Source: an uncultured Pelagibacteraceae bacterium
GTDB lineage: Bacteria; Pseudomonadota; Alphaproteobacteria; Pelagibacterales; Pelagibacteraceae
Assembly (NCBI GenBank): GCA_902608305.1
Contig: CACLNK010000021.1
Span: 1-16,696, forward strand
Direction: 5' to 3'
Length of the DNA: 16,696 nt
Below the pieces are notes generated by a model. It saw only the letters and a list, made by a program, of their open reading frames with translations, ran no database searches and was not told the origin of the DNA. The position numbers and the translations under genes are program-made. This document shows, in pieces, positions 7,322 to 13,922 of this stretch (positions within the stretch are counted from its first letter, which is position 1; each line of letters starts with the position of its first letter).

Positions 7322-8658
7322 TGTTTAAAAAAATATTGATTGCTAATCGCGGTGAGATTGCTGTTAGAATAATTAGAGCTTGTAAAGAATGGGGTATTCA
7401 AACTGTGGCTGTTCATTCAGACGTGGATAAAGACAGCATGCATGTAAGACTAGCTGATGAGAGTGTCTGTATTGGTTCTCATCAACCAACAAATAGTTAT
7501 TTAAACATTTCAGCTATAATGTCAGCTATTGAATTAACTAAAGCAGAAGCAGTTCATCCTGGTTATGGATTTTTATCAGAAAATACAAATTTTGCAAAAA
7601 TTCTTGAAGAAAATAAAATAAAATTTATTGGTCCATCTTCAAAATTAATAAAAATGATGGGTGATAAAATTCAAGCAAAAAAAATTGCAAAAAAATATGG
7701 TTTACCAGTTATAGAAGGTTCAGAGGATGGAATTTCAGATTCAAAAAAAGCGAAAGAAATATCAAAAAAAATTGGTTTTCCTGTCTTAATTAAAGCTGCT
7801 GGAGGTGGGGGTGGAAAAGGTATGAAAATTGTTCATGAAGAAAAAAAATTTGATTTGTCTTTTTCTGCTGCCAAAACCGAAGCTATGAAATACTTTGGAA
7901 ATGATGAGGTGTATATTGAAAAATTTTTTCAAAACCCAAGACACATAGAAGTTCAGATTTTGTCTGGAAAAAATAGAACTATACACTTACATGAAAGAGA
8001 TTGTTCTGTTCAAAGAAGACATCAAAAACTTATTGAGGAAACACCAAGCCCAATTTTAACCGATAAAATAAGAAAAGATTTGTTTGAAAAAACAGTAAAT
8101 ATGGTAACCAAAATTGGTTATGAGGGTGCAGGAACTGTTGAGTTTATATATGAAGATGAAAAATTTTTTTTCTTAGAAATGAATACTAGAATTCAAGTAG
8201 AGCACCCTGTAACAGAAGTTGTTACAGGAATAGACATAGTAAAAGAACAAATACATATTGCCTTTACTGGCGAAACCGCATTAACACAAAGTGATATAAA
8301 ACCACGTGGGCATGCTATTGAATGTAGAATTAACGCTGAAGATCCAAGCAAAAACTTTCAACCTTCTCCAGGTACAATCGGAATATGTCACCAGCCATCT
8401 GGGTTTAGAACTAGAGTAGATGGATCGATTTTCCAAGGTTATAAAATAACACCCTATTATGATAGTATGGTTTGTAAGTTAATTTGTCATGGAAGAAATA
8501 GGAATGAAGCGATACAAAGAATGCTACGTTCTTTGGATGAATTTGTTATTGAAGGTATTACTAGTACAATAGAATTGCATAAAAAACTTTTAAATCACAA
8601 AAAATTTAAAAACTCAGATTTTAATGTAAGTTGGCTAGATAATGAAAAAATTATTTAA
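7321..8658 (+). CDS. accC: Biotin carboxylase subunit of acetyl-CoA carboxylase
   Basis: AccC uses ATP and bicarbonate to carboxylate the biotin on AccB. The 445 residues match the usual length. The N-terminal domain begins KKILIANRGEIAVRIIRA. Key residues are visible: Lys116 in MGDK, Lys158 and the glycine-rich ATP loop AAGGGGGKGMK (159-169), ERDCSVQRRHQKLIEE (225-240), metal ligands Glu274 and Glu286, and catalytic Arg290 in EMNTRIQVEHPVTE (286-299). The C-terminal domain shows GHAIECRINAEDP. The ATG shares its A with the accB stop, giving tight coupling of the two partner subunits. The end is 3 bp from a convergent gene, leaving no room for a private terminator. The carboxyltransferase genes accA and accD are not in the window. 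Confidence 0.97.
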   Translation: MFKKILIANRGEIAVRIIRACKEWGIQTVAVHSDVDKDSMHVRLADESVCIGSHQPTNSYLNISAIMSAIELTKAEAVHPGYGFLSENTNFAKILEENKIKFIGPSSKLIKMMGDKIQAKKIAKKYGLPVIEGSEDGISDSKKAKEISKKIGFPVLIKAAGGGGGKGMKIVHEEKKFDLSFSAAKTEAMKYFGNDEVYIEKFFQNPRHIEVQILSGKNRTIHLHERDCSVQRRHQKLIEETPSPILTDKIRKDLFEKTVNMVTKIGYEGAGTVEFIYEDEKFFFLEMNTRIQVEHPVTEVVTGIDIVKEQIHIAFTGETALTQSDIKPRGHAIECRINAEDPSKNFQPSPGTIGICHQPSGFRTRVDGSIFQGYKITPYYDSMVCKLICHGRNRNEAIQRMLRSLDEFVIEGITSTIELHKKLLNHKKFKNSDFNVSWLDNEKII

Positions 8659-8661
8659 CAA

Positions 8662-9081
8662 TTAATAACAACTCATTAACCAAATATCATAGACTGGATG
8701 ATCAAAAGGTTTTAATGAAGGACTAGAAGAAAAAGCCCATCCATTAAAGACAAAAACCTCATCATTGTTTATATTAGTTTTATCTATAACTTGAATATAA
8801 GCAGTGATTTCAGGATTATCGTCAAATTTTGAATTTTCACACTTTAGTGATTTAATCAACAAATTTTTAAATTTAATCTCCTTACCTATTTTTAATTCAA
8901 CCGTATTAGTCTTTGAGCTAACTTTATCTAAAATCTTGATTTCTAAAAATTTTCCACCAAAAGATTGGTTGCCTTTACCATTAGATTTATCTAAAAACAA
9001 AAAAAAACATAAATTTAAAAGCAATATTAAAATTAAGATTTTAATTTTTCCAGCTTTTATATTTTTTGATAACTTCATCAT
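8662..9081 (-). CDS. DUF2155 exported protein
   Basis: The 139 residues start with a basic N-terminus and a hydrophobic segment (about 13-30), read as a signal peptide or membrane anchor, so the rest should lie in the periplasm. The mature part contains LEIKILDKVSSKT and ends with VFNGWAFSSSPSL and HPVYDIWLMSC, the conserved C-terminal pattern of DUF2155. Cys82 and Cys138 could form a disulfide. The function of the family is not known to me. In many alphaproteobacteria it sits beside the NDUFA12-like gene, as here. The start is uncertain: ATG 9081 and ATG 9078 are consecutive, neither has a ribosome binding site, and both lie inside the NDUFA12 coding region (41-nt overlap). No Met exists further in before the hydrophobic segment. 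Confidence 0.8.
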   Translation of the reverse strand: MMKLSKNIKAGKIKILILILLLNLCFFLFLDKSNGKGNQSFGGKFLEIKILDKVSSKTNTVELKIGKEIKFKNLLIKSLKCENSKFDDNPEITAYIQVIDKTNINNDEVFVFNGWAFSSSPSLKPFDHPVYDIWLMSCY

Positions 9082-9400
9082 TTTTTTTGTTTGGATGATA
9101 TGATTTATTAGTTCCAGTTTGATTTGATAAATGGGGTTTTTGCCAATTATATTTTTTTATATTATTTGATTTTTCAATCCGATTTTTAATAAAATGTATC
9201 CAAGAATACCATTCATTAGGGATTTTTGATGCATCTATTTCATCTTTATAAATAACCCATCGCCTTCCAGCTTTGCTTTCATAATATTTATTTCCAAAAT
9301 TATCAGCTCCAACAAATTTTCCAAAAAAAATTGTTTGAATCCTCGTGGCCAATGTTTGTTGATTCCACCAAATGAATATTTGTTTTAAAAATGTCAACAT
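9041..9400 (-). CDS. NDUFA12 (B17.2)-like NADH:ubiquinone oxidoreductase accessory protein
   Basis: NDUFA12 is a supernumerary subunit on the peripheral arm of respiratory complex I, found in mitochondria and alphaproteobacteria and linked to assembly or stability. The protein is 119 residues from ATG 9400. It shows FIWWNQQTLATR, GKFVGADNFGNKYYES, RRWVIYK and IPNEWYSWIH, the family's signature order. A longer form from TTG 9421 would add MKKKKKY in front; the ATG is preferred because relatives start with a short segment just before the FxWWN motif. The C-terminal half is Lys/Asn-rich and low in complexity. It is the first gene of a two-gene unit with DUF2155, facing a divergent 112-bp regulatory region. 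Confidence 0.88.
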   Translation of the reverse strand: MLTFLKQIFIWWNQQTLATRIQTIFFGKFVGADNFGNKYYESKAGRRWVIYKDEIDASKIPNEWYSWIHFIKNRIEKSNNIKKYNWQKPHLSNQTGTNKSYHPNKKNDEVIKKYKSWKN

Positions 9401-9512
9401 ATATTTTTTCTTTTTTTTCAATTTAGAATTGAAAAAAATAAATTAGACTAAATTAATTAATTGTATATACATTAATTGTCTAAGACTCAAAAATTTAATT
9501 TAAAGTTTGATA
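9401..9512. promoter_or_regulatory. Divergent intergenic region upstream of NDUFA12 and the RNR-like protein
   Basis: At 112 bp this is the longest gene-free stretch in the window. It separates two divergent genes and should contain promoters for both. TATATA-like sequence lies near 9464-9469, in the middle of an inverted repeat, and TTGTCT at 9476-9481 could be a -35 element for the plus-strand gene. These are eye readings only. Confidence 0.45.
9443..9483. repeat. Imperfect inverted repeat, candidate operator or hairpin
   Basis: The left arm TTAGAC-TA-AATTAAT (9443-9457) is complementary to the right arm ATTAATTGTCTAA (9471-9483), apart from a 2-nt bulge. The 13-nt centre (9458-9470) includes GTATATAC, itself palindromic. 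The outer TTAGAC/GTCTAA half-sites contain the only G and C bases in the arms, which argues against chance pairing of plain A/T runs. Its position between divergent genes fits an operator for a dimeric regulator. Confidence 0.5.
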
Positions 9513-10385
9513 ATGGCAAAATATTTGGTCGAAACTTATTATACCTGTACTTTCAAGGTTGATCATTATCTAGATGATATAAATGAGACCGAAATTGCTA
9601 ATCTTGAAAAAAGAGATGACGGAAAATTTGAAATTTTAGACATTAAACTTGATAATAGAAAAACTAAAAATTTAGAAAAAAATTCAATAAATGTTGAAAA
9701 AACAATAGCCAGTGACATCAAAACTATTTCTGATCCAATTAAACCTAAAGTAATATTGACAGACACAAATCAAGGATTTGTTAAAAAATTAAATGATGGT
9801 GTTAATAAGCGCTTTAGTATGCCTGACAGAAGAAAGGGGTATATCCAAAAAGCTACTATTGGAGACCACAAAGTTTATCTACATACTGGAGAATATGAAG
9901 ATGGGAAAATAGGAGAAATTTTCATTGATACTAGTAAAGAAGGAGAATTAGTTAAGGCACTAATGAATAATTTTGCTATAGCTATATCGTTAGGTCTTCA
10001 ATATGGAGTGCCTCTAGATGAATTTGTTAATGCTTATGTTGATACAAAATTTGAACCTTCTGGAAAAGTATTTGGTAATGACAGAATATTAAGTGCATCA
10101 TCAATTCTAGATTATATATTCAGAGAATTAGCAATATCTTATTTGAATAGAGAAGATTTGGCACATACGCCATCAATTAGTAGTTCTGATAATGTTCAAA
10201 ACGAAAAAGAAGAGGAAACGGATGATCAAAATAAATTTTTAAAAATTGTCAAAGATATCACAAGTAAAGGTTTCGTTAGAAATGACTATAAAAAAAAATT
10301 AGTTGATCTTTCAGATATTAGAATAAGCTTAAAAGGAAAGAAAGTTGAAGGCGCATACCCATCTTGGAAAGGGAAAAAAAATTAG
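9513..10385 (+). CDS. Stand-alone protein related to the C-terminal domain of B12-dependent (class II) ribonucleotide reductase
   Basis: Of 290 residues, about 104-217 resemble the conserved region near the C-terminus of alphaproteobacterial NrdJ. They include PDRRKGYIQKATIGDHKVYL, TGEYEDGKIGEIFID, the LQYGVPLDEFV segment, FGNDRILSASS and ILDYIFRELAISYL. The catalytic barrel with its active-site cysteines and cobalamin-binding part is absent, and so is the Cys-rich tail that recycles the enzyme's disulfide: the whole protein has one Cys (Cys12). The N-terminal part (1-50; YLVETYYTCTFKV, KLDNRKTKN) is not one I recognise; 51-100 and 222-245 look like flexible linkers. ATG 9513 is preferred over TTG 9507. 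It is a single-gene unit converging on aspS with a 1-bp gap. A role in nucleotide reduction or its regulation is a guess from homology. Confidence 0.75.
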   Translation: MAKYLVETYYTCTFKVDHYLDDINETEIANLEKRDDGKFEILDIKLDNRKTKNLEKNSINVEKTIASDIKTISDPIKPKVILTDTNQGFVKKLNDGVNKRFSMPDRRKGYIQKATIGDHKVYLHTGEYEDGKIGEIFIDTSKEGELVKALMNNFAIAISLGLQYGVPLDEFVNAYVDTKFEPSGKVFGNDRILSASSILDYIFRELAISYLNREDLAHTPSISSSDNVQNEKEEETDDQNKFLKIVKDITSKGFVRNDYKKKLVDLSDIRISLKGKKVEGAYPSWKGKKN

Positions 10386-10401
10386 ATTATTTTTTTTTTT
10401 T
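10374..10401. terminator. A8/T12 bidirectional terminator-like hairpin between convergent genes
   Basis: Eight A (10374-10381), an 8-nt loop and twelve T (10390-10401) span the facing stop codons of the RNR-like gene and aspS, which are one base apart. The A/T-only stem followed by a T run could end transcription from either side. The A and T tracts are at the same time the terminal Lys codons of the two proteins. With no G-C pairs in the stem, efficiency is uncertain. Confidence 0.4.
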
Positions 10402-12171
10402 AATAGATATACTTAATTCTTTCAGTTGCTTATCTGAAACTTCAGATGGAGCGTTCATCATTAAATCTTCTGCATTTTGATTCATCGGAAACATCGTAAC
10501 TTCTCGTATATTTTTTTCATTAGCTAACAACATAACAATTCTATCAATACCTGGGGCAATACCGCCATGTGGAGGTGCACCATAGCTTAAGGCATTAATC
10601 ATTCCTTTAAATTTACTATTAACTGCATTTTTGTCATAGCCAACAATTGAAAATAATTTATACATAAGTTCAGGTATATGATTTCTAATTGCACCAGACG
10701 ATAATTCAACTCCATTACATACAATATCGTATTGATAAGCTTTAATATTTAATGGATTTTTAAAATCTATTTTTTCCGGATCACCTTGGGGCATTGAAAA
10801 GGGGTTATGGCTAAATTCAATTTTTTGTGTAGTTTCATCTATTTTAAACATTGGGTAGTCGACTATCCAACAAAAAGCAAATTTTTTATCGTCAATTAAA
10901 TTTAATTCCAGAGCTATCTTATCTCTTGCCAAAGAAGAAATTTTTTCGACTTCTTTTATTTTGTCACAGGCAAAAAATACACTGTCCCCTATTTCTGCTG
11001 ATATAATTTTCATAATTTCTTTCAAAGAATCTTCGGAAAATAATTTGCCTATTGGACCTTTGCCGCAAATTTTATCATTTTTTTCAAAAGTAAGGTAAGC
11101 TAATCCTGATGCACCCTGCTCTTTTGCCCATTTATCTATATTGTCAAAAAAACTTCTTGGTTTATCTTGTGTATTTTTTGTAAGAATTGATCTTACTTTA
11201 GATCCTGATTTTACTAATTTTTTAAATACATCAAACTTAACATCATCTCGAGTAAAAATATTTGTTAAATCGCTAATTATTAAGGGGTTTCTTAAATCTG
11301 GTTTATCTGTTCCAAATTTTAGCATCGCATCTTCATAAGAAATTTTTGGAAACTTTTCATACTGTAATTTTTTATTTGAAAATTTTTTAAATAAATTAAT
11401 CATTATTTTTTCAACAACTTCAAATATATCTTCTTGCTCTACAAAAGACATTTCTAAGTCTAATTGATAAAATTCGCCTGGGCTTCTGTCTGCTCTAGCA
11501 TCTTCATCTCTAAAACATGGTGCTATTTGAAAATATTTGTCAAAACCTGAAACCATAATTAATTGTTTAAATTGTTGCGGTGCTTGTGGTAATGCATAAA
11601 ATTTTCCAGGATTCAACCTACTAGGTACTAAAAAATCTCTAGCACCCTCAGGACTTGACGATGTTAAAATAGGAGTTTGAAATTCTAGAAAACCTAATTT
11701 AGACATTTCGTTTCTTATAAATGAAATCACTTTAGACCTTAAGATAATATTCTGATGAATTTTTTTTCTTCGTAAATCTAAAAATCTGTATTTTAATCTA
11801 ATGTCTTCAGCATATTCTTGATCACTAAAAACAGGCATGGGTAATTCTTTGCAGTGGCCAAGCACAGTAAAAGATATTATCTTAACTTCAATCTCTCCTG
11901 TATTTAGATCTTGATTTATAGTTTCTTGACTACGCTCAACAACCACACCATCAATTTTAATAACACTTTCTAATTGGAGTTTTTCTAATTCTTTAAAAAA
12001 TTTATTATTTTTATCAATAACACATTGAGTAACACCAAAATTGTCTCGTAAATCAACAAATAGCAGGTTGCCATGATCACGCTTTTTATTTATCCAACCT
12101 GCTAAAGCAATTTTTTGATCTTTATTTTTTTTAGTTAATTCTAAACAAGTGTGTGTTCTAAATTTATGCAA
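10387..12171 (-). CDS. aspS: Aspartyl-tRNA synthetase, bacterial type, probably non-discriminating
   Basis: AspRS charges tRNA-Asp with aspartate. The 594 residues show the anticodon-binding OB domain (about 1-105), then the class II core with PQAPQQFKQL (195-204), motif 2 FRDEDARADR (220-229), a GAD-type insertion and motif 3 in GGIAPGIDRIVMLL near the end. Residue 33 in KKRDHGNL is His, where the discriminating E. coli enzyme has Leu30, and the position matching E. coli Lys81 is Glu83. These substitutions suggest an enzyme that also makes Asp-tRNA-Asn, for amidation by GatCAB. The start is TTG (12171-12169): the family N-terminus MHKFRTHTC begins exactly there, and AAGGA lies 5 nt upstream inside hdaA. 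One base separates it from the hdaA stop. Confidence 0.96.
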   Translation of the reverse strand: MHKFRTHTCLELTKKNKDQKIALAGWINKKRDHGNLLFVDLRDNFGVTQCVIDKNNKFFKELEKLQLESVIKIDGVVVERSQETINQDLNTGEIEVKIISFTVLGHCKELPMPVFSDQEYAEDIRLKYRFLDLRRKKIHQNIILRSKVISFIRNEMSKLGFLEFQTPILTSSSPEGARDFLVPSRLNPGKFYALPQAPQQFKQLIMVSGFDKYFQIAPCFRDEDARADRSPGEFYQLDLEMSFVEQEDIFEVVEKIMINLFKKFSNKKLQYEKFPKISYEDAMLKFGTDKPDLRNPLIISDLTNIFTRDDVKFDVFKKLVKSGSKVRSILTKNTQDKPRSFFDNIDKWAKEQGASGLAYLTFEKNDKICGKGPIGKLFSEDSLKEIMKIISAEIGDSVFFACDKIKEVEKISSLARDKIALELNLIDDKKFAFCWIVDYPMFKIDETTQKIEFSHNPFSMPQGDPEKIDFKNPLNIKAYQYDIVCNGVELSSGAIRNHIPELMYKLFSIVGYDKNAVNSKFKGMINALSYGAPPHGGIAPGIDRIVMLLANEKNIREVTMFPMNQNAEDLMMNAPSEVSDKQLKELSISIKKKK

Positions 12172-12180
12172 GTTAATCCT
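12172..12180 (-). promoter_or_regulatory. Shine-Dalgarno supporting the TTG start of aspS
   Basis: The minus strand reads AAGGA TTAAC TTG: an AAGGA 5 nt before the TTG at 12171-12169. It is made of the last codons and stop of hdaA. This fixes an otherwise doubtful non-ATG start and points to coupled translation. Confidence 0.65.
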
Positions 12181-12835
12181 TTAATGCTTCCTTTATAATT
12201 TTAAAGTCGATAGATTTTTTCTTTTTTAAACTTATCTCGTCAATTTTATATATGAATTCATATATTTTTCCATAAGATCTATCAATACGTTTGATGATAA
12301 ATTCAATAAGTTTTTTTTCTATTGTAATTTGCCTGTCAGAAAAATTTTTTAACAAAATTGCAAACATTAGTTCATCATCAGGTTTATCAATTTTTGCAAA
12401 TAAACAATTTTTAGCTCTTGAAGTTAAATCTTTTATTTTGAAATTAATTTCATTAATTGGAATAAAAGAATTAATAATAATGTATTTATTGTCTTGATCT
12501 GCTACATTAAATAATGAATACATCAAAAGCTCATCTATATTTTCATCAAAATCATCTAAAACTAAATTTTCAAAGACTTTAAATTCTTTTAGAGTTTCGT
12601 TGCTAAATTGATTGGCTATAATTTTTTTTCCTTTAAATTTTTTTATAAATATATTTGATAAATGAGTTTTGCCGGAATATTTTTCACCATAAATATTTAA
12701 AATATTTTTTTCCCACTTTGGCCATTTATTTATTAAATTAAATGCATAGAAATTGCTTTTACTTACATAAAAATCTTCATGATGATAATTTTGTTTCAAG
12801 TCAAATTTTAAAAGTAATTGATTTAAATCTTTCAT
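12173..12835 (-). CDS. hdaA: DnaA regulatory inactivator HdaA (Hda-type AAA+ protein)
   Basis: Hda proteins are short DnaA homologues that bind the replication sliding clamp and stimulate ATP hydrolysis by DnaA, preventing re-initiation. The 220 residues begin with a clamp-binding-like motif, QLLLKF (6-11). A AAA+ fold follows, with Walker A GEKYSGKT (50-57) and Walker B LVLDDFD (91-97); LTSRAK fits the sensor/box VII region. No C-terminal DNA-binding domain is present, as expected for Hda rather than DnaA. The Lys-rich C-terminus is compact. The ATG overlaps the stop of the upstream gene by 4 nt (ATGA), with GGAG 6 nt before it. Location near purM is typical of alphaproteobacterial hdaA. It should be co-transcribed with aspS. 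Confidence 0.88.
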   Translation of the reverse strand: MKDLNQLLLKFDLKQNYHHEDFYVSKSNFYAFNLINKWPKWEKNILNIYGEKYSGKTHLSNIFIKKFKGKKIIANQFSNETLKEFKVFENLVLDDFDENIDELLMYSLFNVADQDNKYIIINSFIPINEINFKIKDLTSRAKNCLFAKIDKPDDELMFAILLKNFSDRQITIEKKLIEFIIKRIDRSYGKIYEFIYKIDEISLKKKKSIDFKIIKEALKD

Positions 12836-13911
12836 TTAATTCTCCAAATTTGATTTTCTTTTTTAATATCAAAATTCTGTTCATTTATTTCTGATAAGAA
12901 TTTTTTTGGCGATCCATTGTAAATAATTTTGTATAATATGTTTTTACTATCAAATGAGACAATATAAAAGTTTGAAACCAAGTCTAAATTATTCAAAGTG
13001 TTTTCAAATAATTTTATCTTTTTGTGATCTTTTGATGATAATAAAACTGCAAAAGGTAATTTTATAGAAGTATTAATTATATTTAATTCTTTCCAACTAT
13101 CTTCATAAGTAATTTTTAATTTATTTATTAATTGATTTAAAGAATCTTCATCATTTAAATTAATATTTGTGAAGTTTTGATTAATAATTTTAAAATCATT
13201 GTTGAATTTTATTTTTGATAAAATTTTTAATTTGTTTTTTTCTTGATAAACAATATTTATCACATAGTTTTGCATTTCGTATTTCTTAATAATTTCATCA
13301 AAGTTATATTCTTCAAGAAATTCTAAATTTTTCTTTAAAAAATTTCTATCCTCAATATCTTCATTGGGTAAAATATAATTTAGTAAATGAAAGTTTTCTG
13401 TACTATTGTGCCAATTTTTATAAATTGGATTTTCATTAAATATCATTAAATTTTCTTTATTAATATTTATTAAAATCGGAATCATCAAGATGTCCAATTT
13501 ATTCGGGATAGATGGAAATATATTATTATCTTCAAAAAAATTTAACGTATTACTTTTGTTAAAATTAACATCAAATTTTGCTACATATTCGTCTTTAATA
13601 AATTTTTCATCACTTATCTCGAATGAATCAATTAAACTCTTTATTGTTGTGTTGTTTGTATTTTCTAATTTCTTTTTATCTTTAGAAGTTGTAACCATTG
13701 ATGTTAATTGAATAAATGCTGTTTTAAATGCCTTTTCAAAAACCTTTGTTTTGTTAAAATTTAAATCAAATTTTTCATGGATCTCTATGTTAGATATTTC
13801 AAAAGAACTTGCGTATAATTTGTTAGTAAAAAATGTATTTAAAAATAAAACAGATATAATAATAGTTAGATAAAAATTCTTTGAATTATTTAATTTATTT
13901 ATAAAGCACAT
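12832..13911 (-). CDS. Exported hypothetical protein, DUF2066-like
   Basis: The 359 residues start with a signal peptide: basic N-terminus, hydrophobic core about 13-29 and a likely cleavage near Ala34 (KLYA|SS). The mature part is Asn/Lys/Ile-rich and has no catalytic motif I can name. Its first section (FEISNIEIHEKFDLNFNKTK, then AFKTAFIQLTSMV) resembles DUF2066 proteins, which occur beside hdaA and purM in other alphaproteobacteria. Context supports the family more than sequence does. Only 11 bp separate its ATG (13911) from the divergent purM ATG, so its promoter must lie inside purM. It leads a unit with hdaA and aspS (4-nt overlap with hdaA). The function is unknown; a periplasmic location is inferred. 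Confidence 0.65.
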   Translation of the reverse strand: MCFINKLNNSKNFYLTIIISVLFLNTFFTNKLYASSFEISNIEIHEKFDLNFNKTKVFEKAFKTAFIQLTSMVTTSKDKKKLENTNNTTIKSLIDSFEISDEKFIKDEYVAKFDVNFNKSNTLNFFEDNNIFPSIPNKLDILMIPILININKENLMIFNENPIYKNWHNSTENFHLLNYILPNEDIEDRNFLKKNLEFLEEYNFDEIIKKYEMQNYVINIVYQEKNKLKILSKIKFNNDFKIINQNFTNINLNDEDSLNQLINKLKITYEDSWKELNIINTSIKLPFAVLLSSKDHKKIKLFENTLNNLDLVSNFYIVSFDSKNILYKIIYNGSPKKFLSEINEQNFDIKKENQIWRIK

Positions 13912-13922
13912 GTTTAATAATA
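13912..13922. promoter_or_regulatory. 11-bp divergent junction between the DUF2066-like gene and purM
   Basis: Two divergent start codons face away from each other with 11 bp between them. There is no space for either promoter or a leader, so the promoters must overlap the opposing coding regions. Leaderless or near-leaderless transcripts are the simplest reading; no Shine-Dalgarno is visible on either side. Confidence 0.4.

Noticed and set aside
8804..9103. Plus-strand frame opposite DUF2155
   Set aside because: Its hydrophobic Phe/Ile-rich sequence is what antisense of a Lys/Asn-rich gene gives, and the minus-strand gene has a recognisable family ending.
9401..9421. TTG start at 9421 for NDUFA12, adding MKKKKKY
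   Set aside because: The ATG at 9400 places the start just before the FxWWN motif as in relatives; the extension is a plain A-tract translation.
9507..9512. TTG start at 9507 for the RNR-like protein
   Set aside because: An ATG two codons later is a more likely start and the two extra residues add nothing recognisable.
12173..12835. hdaA as a second DnaA or a DnaC/IstB-like helicase loader
   Set aside because: There is no C-terminal DNA-binding domain, the clamp-binding-like motif is N-terminal, and the position near purM and the short length fit Hda.
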